The notes under the pieces were generated by a model, which was given only the letters and a program-made list of their open reading frames with translations, searched no databases and was not told the DNA's origin. Made by a program: the position numbers and the translations under genes. From Aalborgiella sp031424795 (GTDB lineage Bacteria > Pseudomonadota > Gammaproteobacteria > Burkholderiales > Burkholderiaceae_C): 10,901 nucleotides of DNA. The stretch covers positions 1-10,901 of the forward strand of contig JANPIC010000093.1 in the NCBI GenBank assembly GCA_031424795.1, in the 5' to 3' direction. This document shows, one piece after another, positions 1 through 5,514 of the stretch (within the stretch, counting starts at the first letter, position 1; each line of letters opens with the position of its first letter).

Positions 1-865
1 CTCGGTGCGCAAGCCCGGCGACAAGTTTGGCACGCGGCGTGAGATCAAAAACCTGAACAGCTTCAAGTTCATGCAGCAGGCGATCGACTACGAGGTGCGC
101 TGGCAGATCGAGCAGATCGAAGACGGCCACACCATCGAGCAAGCCACGGTATTGTTCAACCCCGACATCGGCGAAACCCGCGCCATGCGCACCAAGGAAG
201 ACGCCGCCGATTACCGCTACTTCCCCGACCCGGACCTGCCGCCGCTGGTGATTGCCGACGAGTGGGTGGCGCGTGTGCGTTCCGAAATGACCGAGTTGCC
301 GCGTGTGATGGCGACTCGCTTCATGACTGACTACGGATTGTCAGAATATGACGCTACGCAGTTGACGCAGAGCAAGGCGGTGGCGGCTTACTTTGAAGAA
401 GCAGCAAAAGCCAGCGGGCAGGCTAAACTGGCGTGCAACTGGGTCACGGGCGAAGTGGCGCGCAAACTCAATGCTGATGATCTAGAAATTTCGTCCGCTT
501 CCGTAACCTCAAAGGTATTGGGCGCAATCATTTGGCGTATCGCAGATGGAACTATTTCCAATAGTGGCGGAAAAAAGGTATTTGAGTTACTTTGGTTGGC
601 TTCATCGTTAGGAGACGGTGCGCTTCTCGAGGAGGAGTATGTAGATCGCGCTATTGATGATCATGGTCTGCGCCAAATGAGCGACACCGGCGAGCTGGAA
701 GCCATCATAGACACGGTTTTGGCATCCAACACCAAATCCGTCGAAGAATACAAAGCCGGCAATGCCAAAGCCTTCAACGCGCTGGTCGGCCAAGCCATGA
801 AAGCCACCAAAGGAAAAGGCAACCCGGCGCAGGTGAACGAGTTGTTGAAGAAAAAGCTGGGTTAA
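1..865 (+). CDS. gatB: Asp-tRNA(Asn)/Glu-tRNA(Gln) amidotransferase subunit B, 3' part
   Basis: GatB of the GatCAB complex, which amidates misacylated Asp-tRNA(Asn) or Glu-tRNA(Gln) in the cytoplasm. The frame is already open at the window start, so about 200 N-terminal residues lie outside; 287 codons and a TAA stop at 863-865 are present. The start of the visible part holds the conserved block of the catalytic core (TRREIKNLNSF, then DIGETRAMRTKEDAADYRYF and FPDPDLPPL). The helical domain and YqeY-like tail follow (LVGQAMKATKGKGNPAQVNELLKKKLG at the C-terminus), which bind the tRNA. Bases about 481-600 are markedly AT-richer than the flanks, and the linker around LWLASSLGDGALLEEEYVD looks longer than in the usual family pattern, so this part may be recombinant or fast evolving. 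The family call is secure. Confidence 0.96.
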   Translation, partial: SVRKPGDKFGTRREIKNLNSFKFMQQAIDYEVRWQIEQIEDGHTIEQATVLFNPDIGETRAMRTKEDAADYRYFPDPDLPPLVIADEWVARVRSEMTELPRVMATRFMTDYGLSEYDATQLTQSKAVAAYFEEAAKASGQAKLACNWVTGEVARKLNADDLEISSASVTSKVLGAIIWRIADGTISNSGGKKVFELLWLASSLGDGALLEEEYVDRAIDDHGLRQMSDTGELEAIIDTVLASNTKSVEEYKAGNAKAFNALVGQAMKATKGKGNPAQVNELLKKKLG

Positions 866-879
866 ATCAGCAGACCTCC

Positions 880-945
880 GTCATTCCCGCGCAGGCGGGA
901 ATCCATCCCTGCGTCACCGTGGATTCCCGCCTGCGCGGGAATGAC
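880..945. repeat. Perfect 26-bp inverted repeat, intergenic
   Basis: Arms 880-905 and 920-945 are exact reverse complements (GTCATTCCCGCGCAGGCGGG... against its mirror) around a 14-base loop. Each arm also contains an internal CCCGC/GCGGG palindrome. The CATTCCCGC...GCGGGAAT core is a widespread interspersed intergenic palindrome in proteobacteria. It lies 15 bp after the gatB stop, so it can also form a very stable RNA hairpin at the 3' end of the gatB transcript. Confidence 0.9.
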
Positions 946-950
946 AATTC

Positions 951-998
951 GCTATATTATTTATAGCTGCATAGGTAATAAATACGCCGGCTAGAGGC
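951..998 (+). repeat. 48-bp dispersed repeat, copy 1
   Basis: Begins GCTATATTATTTATAGCTGC and ends with AATAAATACGCCGGCTAGAGGC. It aligns without gaps to 4553-4600 (minus strand, 39/48 identical by eye) and to 7787-7834 (38/48). The stretch AATAAATACGCCGGCTA is identical in all three. In the frame used by copy 3 this copy has a TAG stop, so here it is non-coding. Its right end is part of the hairpin at 987-1021. Confidence 0.85.
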
Positions 999-1025
999 AT
1001 AAAACGGCCTCTAAAAGCCGGTTTT
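987..1025. terminator. Bidirectional terminator-like hairpin between gatB and pyrE
   Basis: CCGGCT-AGAGGC (987-998) pairs with GCCTCT (1007-1012) and AGCCGG (1016-1021). This gives two 6-bp stem blocks with a small internal bulge, followed by TTTT at 1022-1025 on the plus strand. On the minus strand the sequence past the hairpin is T-rich (CGTATTTATT). It sits between two convergent genes, 12 bp from the pyrE stop, where a shared terminator is expected. Confidence 0.6.
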
Positions 1026-1032
1026 GACGCAT

Positions 1033-1728
1033 TTACACCCCGTAGCGGTCCCGGTAGGCCTTGATCGCCGCCTCATGCACCTGCTGCGCGGGGTCGGCCG
1101 TCGTGGCTAGGTAGTCCAGCAAATCCTTCAAGCTGGCAATCGTGCAGACCTGCATGCCCAGCTCATTTCGCACATATTGCACGGCACTGTAAGGCACATC
1201 CACGGTTTCACCAGCGGCGTTCTTTTCAGTCGCTTTTTCTTGTCTGTCCAAGGCAATCGCCACTGCCGCAGGCGTCGCGCCGGCGGCTTTGATGAGGGCG
1301 ATGGACTCGCGGGTGGCGGTGCCGGCGGACATCACGTCGTCGACGATCAGAACGCGGCCTTGCAGCTTGGCGCCCACCAGCGTGCCGCCTTCGCCGTGGT
1401 CTTTGGCTTCCTTGCGGTTGTAGGCAAAGGGCACGTTGCGGCCTTGGCGAGCCAGTTCCACGGCCACGGCGGCGCCCAACGGGATGCCTTTGTACGCGGG
1501 GCCAAAAATCATGTCGAACTCGATGCCGCTGGCGATCAGGCTTTTGGCGTAAAACTCGGCCAATTTGCCCAGTTTGGCACCGTCGTCAAACAAGCCGGCG
1601 TTGAAAAAATAAGGGCTCAGGCGGCCGGCTTTGGTTTTAAACTCACCAAATCCCAAAACGCCGCATTCCAGGGCGAATTTGACGAAATCCTGAGCCAAGT
1701 TGTCTAAATTGTTGTCGTTATGATTCAT
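1033..1728 (-). CDS. pyrE: Orotate phosphoribosyltransferase
   Basis: Converts orotate and PRPP to orotidine 5'-phosphate in de novo pyrimidine synthesis; a cytoplasmic homodimer. The 231-residue product is close to the usual 213-230. Visible hallmarks are the substrate-binding stretch GRLSPYFFNAG (35-45), the FGPAYKGIPLG segment (75-85), the flexible catalytic loop RKEAKDHGEGG (105-115, with K109 and H111 in the expected places) and the PRPP-binding motif VLIVDDVMSAGTA (126-138). The next in-frame ATG is at residue 73, so the start at 1728 is required. It is divergent from the exonuclease III gene and convergent with gatB, so it is probably transcribed alone. The ribosome binding site is weak (GGGT). 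Confidence 0.97.
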   Translation of the reverse strand: MNHNDNNLDNLAQDFVKFALECGVLGFGEFKTKAGRLSPYFFNAGLFDDGAKLGKLAEFYAKSLIASGIEFDMIFGPAYKGIPLGAAVAVELARQGRNVPFAYNRKEAKDHGEGGTLVGAKLQGRVLIVDDVMSAGTATRESIALIKAAGATPAAVAIALDRQEKATEKNAAGETVDVPYSAVQYVRNELGMQVCTIASLKDLLDYLATTADPAQQVHEAAIKAYRDRYGV

Positions 1729-1765
1729 ACATACCCGTAGTTAGTCACTTTTAATAGTCATTTTT
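1729..1765. promoter_or_regulatory. Short divergent spacer between pyrE and xth
   Basis: Only 37 bp separate the two divergent start codons, too little for two complete non-overlapping promoters. The spacer is AT-rich (TTAGTCACTTTTAATAGTCA). Neither gene has a strong Shine-Dalgarno here. At least one promoter must lie inside the opposite gene, or the transcripts have very short leaders. No convincing -35/-10 pair was found. Confidence 0.3.
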
Positions 1766-2602
1766 ATGTCCAAAAAACTCTTCAAACTCACCAGTCTCAA
1801 CCTCAACGGCATCCGCTCGGCCAGCAGCAAGGGCTTGGCCGCCTGGATTGAAAAGACACAGCCTGATTGTATTTGCGTCCAAGAGGTCAAAGCGCAGTAT
1901 GAGGACGTGAAAGACAAGTTTGAAGAAATCGCCGGGATGAAGGGCTATTTTCACTTTGCCGAGAAAAAAGGCTATTCCGGCGTGGGCGTGTACACCAAAG
2001 AGACGCCAACCGAGGTGATCGTCGGCATTGGCAACACCCCAGCGTTTGACGAATTCAACGCCGAAGGCCGCTACGTGGAGCTGCGTTTTGACACGCCGTC
2101 GCGCAAATTCTCCATCATCAGCTGCTACTACCCCAGTGGTTCGTCGGGTGAAGAGCGGCAGCAGGCCAAATTTCGGTTCTTGGCGCTGATCTACCCGCAT
2201 TTGATGCAGCTGAAAACCGAGCGCGAGTTTATTTTATGCGGCGACATCAACATCGCGCACCAAGAGGCCGATCTGAAAAACTACAAAGGCAACAAGAAAA
2301 ACAGCGGCTTTTTGCCAGAAGAACGTGCCTGGATGACGCAGTTGCTGCATGAAGGAGATGACGGTAATGGCGGCGGCCTGAAAGACGTTTACCGCATGTT
2401 GCAGCCCGACACGACCGAGACTTGCTACACCTGGTGGAGCAACCGTGGTCAAGCCTATGCCAACAACGTGGGTTGGCGCTTGGACTACCACTTGGCTACG
2501 CCAAAAGTAGCAGCTTTGGCCAAACATGAAGAAATCTATAAAGTCGAACGCTTCTCCGACCATGCGCCTATGACGATCAGTTACGATTTTTCTGGTTTTT
2601 GA
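1766..2602 (+). CDS. xth: Exodeoxyribonuclease III (AP endonuclease)
   Basis: A metal-dependent base-excision repair enzyme of the exonuclease/endonuclease/phosphatase fold; it nicks DNA at abasic sites and trims 3' ends. The 278-residue product has the expected order of active-site motifs: LNLNGIRS (11-18, N14), VQEVKA (38-43, metal ligand E40), catalytic Y121 in SCYYPSG, CGDINIAH (158-165, D160 and N162), NVGWRLDY (D240) and FSDHAPM (263-269, D265/H266). It is slightly longer than E. coli XthA (268). ATG 1766 opens directly on the conserved KLTSLNLNGI strand, so little N-terminal extension is possible. No clear Shine-Dalgarno precedes it. It is divergent from pyrE. Confidence 0.95.
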   Translation: MSKKLFKLTSLNLNGIRSASSKGLAAWIEKTQPDCICVQEVKAQYEDVKDKFEEIAGMKGYFHFAEKKGYSGVGVYTKETPTEVIVGIGNTPAFDEFNAEGRYVELRFDTPSRKFSIISCYYPSGSSGEERQQAKFRFLALIYPHLMQLKTEREFILCGDINIAHQEADLKNYKGNKKNSGFLPEERAWMTQLLHEGDDGNGGGLKDVYRMLQPDTTETCYTWWSNRGQAYANNVGWRLDYHLATPKVAALAKHEEIYKVERFSDHAPMTISYDFSGF

Positions 2603-2631
2603 GGTGATTTGACTACATGCCTAGCAAGGCT

Positions 2632-2661
2632 TTGGTGGCATGATAGAAGGATAGTTATTAA
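2632..2661 (+). promoter_or_regulatory. Possible sigma-70 promoter of the lipoprotein gene
   Basis: TTGGTG (2632-2637) and TATTAA (2656-2661) are separated by 18 bp, each matching four of six consensus bases. This fits a transcript starting about 2668, just ahead of the GGAG ribosome binding site at 2685-2688, which lies 8 bases before the ATG. The 94-bp gap after the xth stop leaves room for a separate promoter. Weak evidence. Confidence 0.25.
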
Positions 2662-2696
2662 AATTCTCTTGGCTTAATCGTATTGGAGCACCTCGT

Positions 2697-3041
2697 ATGA
2701 AAAAATCATTCAAACTCATTTTTGGTGGCGTTGCCGTCGCAGCGCTGGCAGCTTGCAGCGGCAGTATTGACGACTCTTTCTTTCAGGCAGATGCCATCAC
2801 CCCAGCCGTAGGCAATGTTTGTATCGATGGCGCACTCATTTCACCGAACGGTAACGAAGCCAAAGAAACCGTGTCCCGTTTGCGCCAGTTTTACCAAAGC
2901 ACCTCTACTTCAGAGGCAACCGTTCATGCAGCGGTCGGTTTTGATGCAACTTGCACGGCTTACAAAGACAAGCCAGCGGCCAACACCATCATCACCATCG
3001 AGTATTACAAAAGCACCATCATTCCTGCTACAAAAATCTAA
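2697..3041 (+). CDS. Small putative lipoprotein, function unknown
   Basis: A 114-residue product with a textbook lipoprotein signal peptide: MKKSFK basic start, hydrophobic LIFGGVAVAALAA, and lipobox L17-A18-A19-C20. Cleavage and acylation would be at C20. Residues 21-22 (SG) carry no Asp at +2, so outer-membrane sorting is expected by the E. coli Lol rule. The mature part of about 95 residues has two cysteines (C42, C86) that could form a disulfide in the periplasm, but no family motif that I recognise. GGAG at 2685-2688 supports the start. It lies 48 bp upstream of the AmpG-type gene on the same strand, so co-transcription is possible. It is probably a lineage-restricted envelope protein; no function is assigned. 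Confidence 0.8.
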   Translation: MKKSFKLIFGGVAVAALAACSGSIDDSFFQADAITPAVGNVCIDGALISPNGNEAKETVSRLRQFYQSTSTSEATVHAAVGFDATCTAYKDKPAANTIITIEYYKSTIIPATKI

Positions 3042-3078
3042 CAAGATTTGGTGCTGAACTAGGTTGAGGTATGCCTTT

Positions 3079-3093
3079 ATGATGGCGGCATGA
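3079..3093 (+). other. Possible four-codon leader ORF overlapping the permease start
   Basis: ATG ATG GCG GCA TGA at 3079-3093 encodes M-M-A-A. Its stop codon overlaps the permease start in an ATGA arrangement (3090-3093). The only good Shine-Dalgarno nearby, GAGGT at 3066-3070, is about 9 bases from this mini-ORF but 20 from the permease ATG. Translation may therefore enter here and reinitiate. Seen in sequence; the function is inference. Confidence 0.3.
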
Positions 3094-4535
3094 CTACCAG
3101 CCTTCCCGTTTCTACCGATTCAATCTCGCCCACGGCTGCCACACCCGCCAAACGCAGCTGGGCGCAAACCCTCAAAGTTTATTTAGAGCCACCCACGTTG
3201 CGCATGTTGTTGCTGGGTTTTGCGGCGGGGCTGCCGCTGTTGCTGGTTTTAGGCACGCTCAGCTTTCGCCTGCGCGAAGCGGGCATTGACCGCACCACCA
3301 TTGGATTTTTAAGCTGGGTGGGTTTGGCTTACGGCTTCAAATGGGTCTGGTCGCCCCTGGTGGACAGAATGCCGATTCCGCTGGTAACAAAGTGGCTAGG
3401 CCGCAGACGTAGCTGGCTGTTGTTGTCGCAAATCGTCATCATCGCGGGCTTGGTGGGCATGGCGGTGACGAATCCGCAAAACGATTTACAAAGCATGGTG
3501 TGGTTTGCCGTGGCGGTGGCGTTTGGCTCAGCCACGCAAGACATTGCATTAGACGCCTACCGCATCGAATCCGCCGATGTTGACCGCCAAGCTGCCATGG
3601 CCAGCGCCTACATGACGGGTTACCGCATTGCGATGATTTGGGCGGGAGCGGGCGTGTTTTGGGTGGCAGCTTTTGCCGAGGTGGCTCCGGTAACTGCTGT
3701 TGCGGGTGCTGTGGGGGAGGCTGCAAAAGTGGTTTACCAACACAGCGCATGGCAAACCGCCTATTTGGTCATGGCAGCGTCCATGCTTTTAGGCGTCATC
3801 ACCGTGTTTTGGTCGCCCAAACCGGCTGAACGGGCTTACCAACCCGCTAAAAATGCGGCTGATTGGCTCAAAGGCGCGCTGGTTGAGCCGTTTGCCGACT
3901 TCATTCGCCGCTACAAATGGCATGCCGCACTGATTTTGGCGTTGATTGCCACGTACCGTATCAGCGACGTGGTCATGGGCATCATGGCGAACCCGTTTTA
4001 TGTGGATATGGGCTACACCAAGCTGGAAGTGGCGAACGTCACCAAGGTCTTTGGCGTCATCATGACGCTGGTCGGTGCGTTCATTGGCGGCGTGTTGTCT
4101 ATGCGCTTTGGGGTGATGCGGATTTTGATGCTGGGCGCGGTGTTGAGCGCGGTCAGCAACCTGTTGTTCGCCTGGCTGGGCGGCCAAGGGCATGATGTGA
4201 CGGCGCTGGTGTGGGTGATTTCGGCGGACAATTTGTCCAGTGGCATTGCTTCCGCAGCGTTCATCGCCTATTTGTCCAGCCTGACCAATATCAACTATTC
4301 GGCTACCCAATACGCGCTCTTCAGTTCGATGATGCTGCTGTTGCCCAAGTTTTTGGCGGGTTATTCGGGCAAATACGTCGATGCGTTCGGCTACATTGAC
4401 TTTTTCACCGCCACGGCGTTGCTGGGGATGCCGGTGTTGCTGCTGGTTTGGCTGGCAGGTCGTATCAAAACCCCAGAAAGCTCGCGGGACTTGTCCCCAA
4501 CCTCTGAAAACGGCATCCATAGTGTAAATGCGTGA
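3090..4535 (+). CDS. ampG: AmpG-family major facilitator permease (muropeptide uptake)
   Basis: An inner-membrane permease of the MFS/PAT family. AmpG imports GlcNAc-anhydroMurNAc peptides released during cell-wall turnover, feeding recycling and, in many species, AmpR signalling. The 481-residue product shows the family blocks in order: LRMLLLGFAAGLPLLL (first membrane segment), SWVGLAYGFKWVWSPLVDR, LGRRRSWLLLSQ, the ATQDIALDAYRIE motif, YMTGYRIAMIWAGAG, KLEVANVTKVFG, and the C-terminal SATQYALFSSMMLLLPKFLAGYSG. About 12-14 hydrophobic segments are visible. The N-terminus carries a Ser/Thr/Pro-rich cytoplasmic tail of about 25 residues before the family starts. No in-frame upstream ATG was found near 3090. 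The family is clear; the exact substrate is inferred from the family. Confidence 0.88.
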   Translation: MTTSLPVSTDSISPTAATPAKRSWAQTLKVYLEPPTLRMLLLGFAAGLPLLLVLGTLSFRLREAGIDRTTIGFLSWVGLAYGFKWVWSPLVDRMPIPLVTKWLGRRRSWLLLSQIVIIAGLVGMAVTNPQNDLQSMVWFAVAVAFGSATQDIALDAYRIESADVDRQAAMASAYMTGYRIAMIWAGAGVFWVAAFAEVAPVTAVAGAVGEAAKVVYQHSAWQTAYLVMAASMLLGVITVFWSPKPAERAYQPAKNAADWLKGALVEPFADFIRRYKWHAALILALIATYRISDVVMGIMANPFYVDMGYTKLEVANVTKVFGVIMTLVGAFIGGVLSMRFGVMRILMLGAVLSAVSNLLFAWLGGQGHDVTALVWVISADNLSSGIASAAFIAYLSSLTNINYSATQYALFSSMMLLLPKFLAGYSGKYVDAFGYIDFFTATALLGMPVLLLVWLAGRIKTPESSRDLSPTSENGIHSVNA

Positions 4536-4552
4536 TTTTAAGCGTCAAATGT

Positions 4553-4600
4553 GCCTTTAGCCGGCGTATTTATTGCTTTTATAGCTATAAAAATAATAGC
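4553..4600 (-). repeat. 48-bp dispersed repeat, copy 2 (reverse orientation)
   Basis: Read on the minus strand it starts GCTATTATTTTTATAGCTAT and ends GCAATAAATACGCCGGCTAAAGGC. It is gapless against the copies at 951-998 and 7787-7834. Like copy 1, it continues into a TTTGACGC tail (plus-strand GCGTCAAA at 4542-4549). It is intergenic, 17 bp after the permease stop and just upstream of the CpxR-like box. In the frame used by copy 3 it has no stop codon. Confidence 0.85.
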
Positions 4601-4621
4601 AAAATTGAGTTTGCACAGATG

Positions 4622-4636
4622 TTTACATAACTTTAC
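4622..4636 (-). promoter_or_regulatory. Perfect CpxR-type box (GTAAA-N5-GTAAA) upstream of the two-component genes
   Basis: The plus strand reads TTTAC-ATAAC-TTTAC, which is GTAAA-GTTAT-GTAAA on the minus strand. This is an exact match to the published CpxR consensus of two GTAAA half-sites with 5 bp between them. It lies about 100 bp before the preferred start of a response regulator that itself resembles CpxR, which suggests autoregulation. No convincing promoter hexamers could be fixed; TATAGG at 4683-4688 is a possible -10. Confidence 0.5.
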
Positions 4637-4737
4637 TGCAGCGACATAGCCCGTATCTAGCTCTGGGTGCATGATTTAGCGTTATAGGTATCATGGCAAT
4701 AACGAGAACCCTGAAGAAGACTGAGTTCAAAACGACT

Positions 4738-5460
4738 ATGCAACAACAGCTTTTGATGATTGAAGACGACGCCCGCTTGGCCAGCATGGTCAGTGAGTAC
4801 CTGCGCCAAGGCGGTTTTGAAGTCGCGCATGCACTGGATGGCGTCAGTGGTTTGGCGGCCATGCAGCAAACACCGCCTGCACTTGTGGTGCTCGATTTGA
4901 TGCTGCCCGACATGGACGGCCTAGAGATTTGTCGCCGCATCCGCGCCCTGGGCGGTGCATTGGCGCGCACCCCGATTTTGATGCTGACGGCCAAGGGCGA
5001 CCCGATGGATCGCGTGATTGGTCTAGAAGTCGGCGCAGACGATTATTTGGCGAAACCCTTCGAACCACGCGAGCTTTTGGCGCGAAATCGGGCGATTTTG
5101 CGCCGCAGCGCTGAAGTCACAACATCATCGGCAGAGCATGATGAGACGCAGCCGATTTTGCGCTTTGGCAGCCTAGATATTGACCGCGATGCTCGTATTG
5201 TGAGTTTGGCCGGCAAAGAGGTAGATTTGACCTCTTACCAGTTTGATTTGCTGCTTGCGGTGGCTGAACGGGCGGGCCGTGTGTTGACGCGGGATCAAAT
5301 CATGGAGGCGGTGCGCGGCCGTGAGCTGGAAGCGTTCGACCGCTCCATCGACGTGCACATGGGCCGCATACGCGCGGCGATTGAGGTGGATGCGAAGGAC
5401 CCGAAGCGGATTTTGACGGTGCGGGGTGTGGGTTACGTATTTGCCAAACAACAGGATTAA
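4738..5460 (+). CDS. OmpR-family response regulator, CpxR-like
   Basis: A DNA-binding response regulator of 240 residues from ATG 4738. The receiver domain (about 4-118) has acidic pocket D10/D11, phosphoacceptor D53 in LVVLDLMLPDMDG, T84 in MLTAKGDP, and K106 in YLAKPF. A linker of about 20 residues leads to the winged-helix C-terminal domain (about 143-237), with SYQFDLLLAVAERAGRVLTRDQ and the recognition region EAFDRSIDVHMGRIR. FDRSIDVH is typical of the CpxR branch. ATG 4693 is in frame and would add 15 residues (MAITRTLKKTEF...) with no domain value. Neither start has a strong ribosome binding site, and 4738 is preferred because it abuts the first receiver strand. The kinase follows after 50 bp. 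The CpxR-like box upstream suggests autoregulation. Subfamily assignment is moderate; family is certain. Confidence 0.93.
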   Translation: MQQQLLMIEDDARLASMVSEYLRQGGFEVAHALDGVSGLAAMQQTPPALVVLDLMLPDMDGLEICRRIRALGGALARTPILMLTAKGDPMDRVIGLEVGADDYLAKPFEPRELLARNRAILRRSAEVTTSSAEHDETQPILRFGSLDIDRDARIVSLAGKEVDLTSYQFDLLLAVAERAGRVLTRDQIMEAVRGRELEAFDRSIDVHMGRIRAAIEVDAKDPKRILTVRGVGYVFAKQQD

Positions 5461-5514
5461 ATGCGCAATCAAATCCCCCCTAGCCCCCCTTTTTCAAAGT
5501 GGGGAATAAGATGA
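5461..5514 (+). other. 17-codon ORF bridging regulator and kinase
   Basis: An ATG at 5461 follows the regulator's TAA with no gap. It opens a 17-codon frame (MRNQIPPSPPFSKWGIR) whose TGA at 5512-5514 overlaps the kinase ATG at 5511 (ATGA). Nearly the whole frame is the C-rich repeat at 5471-5506. It could let ribosomes pass from the regulator to the kinase by reinitiation, or it could be a remnant of the kinase's original N-terminus before the repeat inserted. Expression is not shown. Confidence 0.35.
5471..5506 (+). repeat. C-rich dispersed repeat, copy A
   Basis: AAATCCCCCCTAGCCCCCCT followed by TTTTCAAAGTGGGGAA. It recurs at 6985-7018 (same strand) and 7052-7086 (opposite strand). The general pattern AATCCCCCCTAACCCCCCTTTTTCAAAGGGGG is a common intergenic repeat in betaproteobacteria (from memory). 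Its GGGGA end (5501-5505) is the Shine-Dalgarno of the kinase, 5 bases before ATG 5511. Confidence 0.85.

Noticed and set aside
479..665. Frameshift or pseudogene in gatB
   Set aside because: The composition changes, but the frame stays open and family residues resume on both sides, ending in the normal GatB tail.
1177..1707. 176-codon open frame on the plus strand
   Set aside because: It is antisense to pyrE, which has full catalytic motifs; no protein features.
2616..2642. CATGCC...GGCATG hairpin as xth terminator
   Set aside because: Only a 6-bp stem with a 15-base loop and no following T-run; too weak to report as a terminator.
3789..4520. 243-codon open frame on the minus strand
   Set aside because: It is antisense to the AmpG-type permease; its product is rich in His/Gln/Arg with no domain, typical of a shadow frame.
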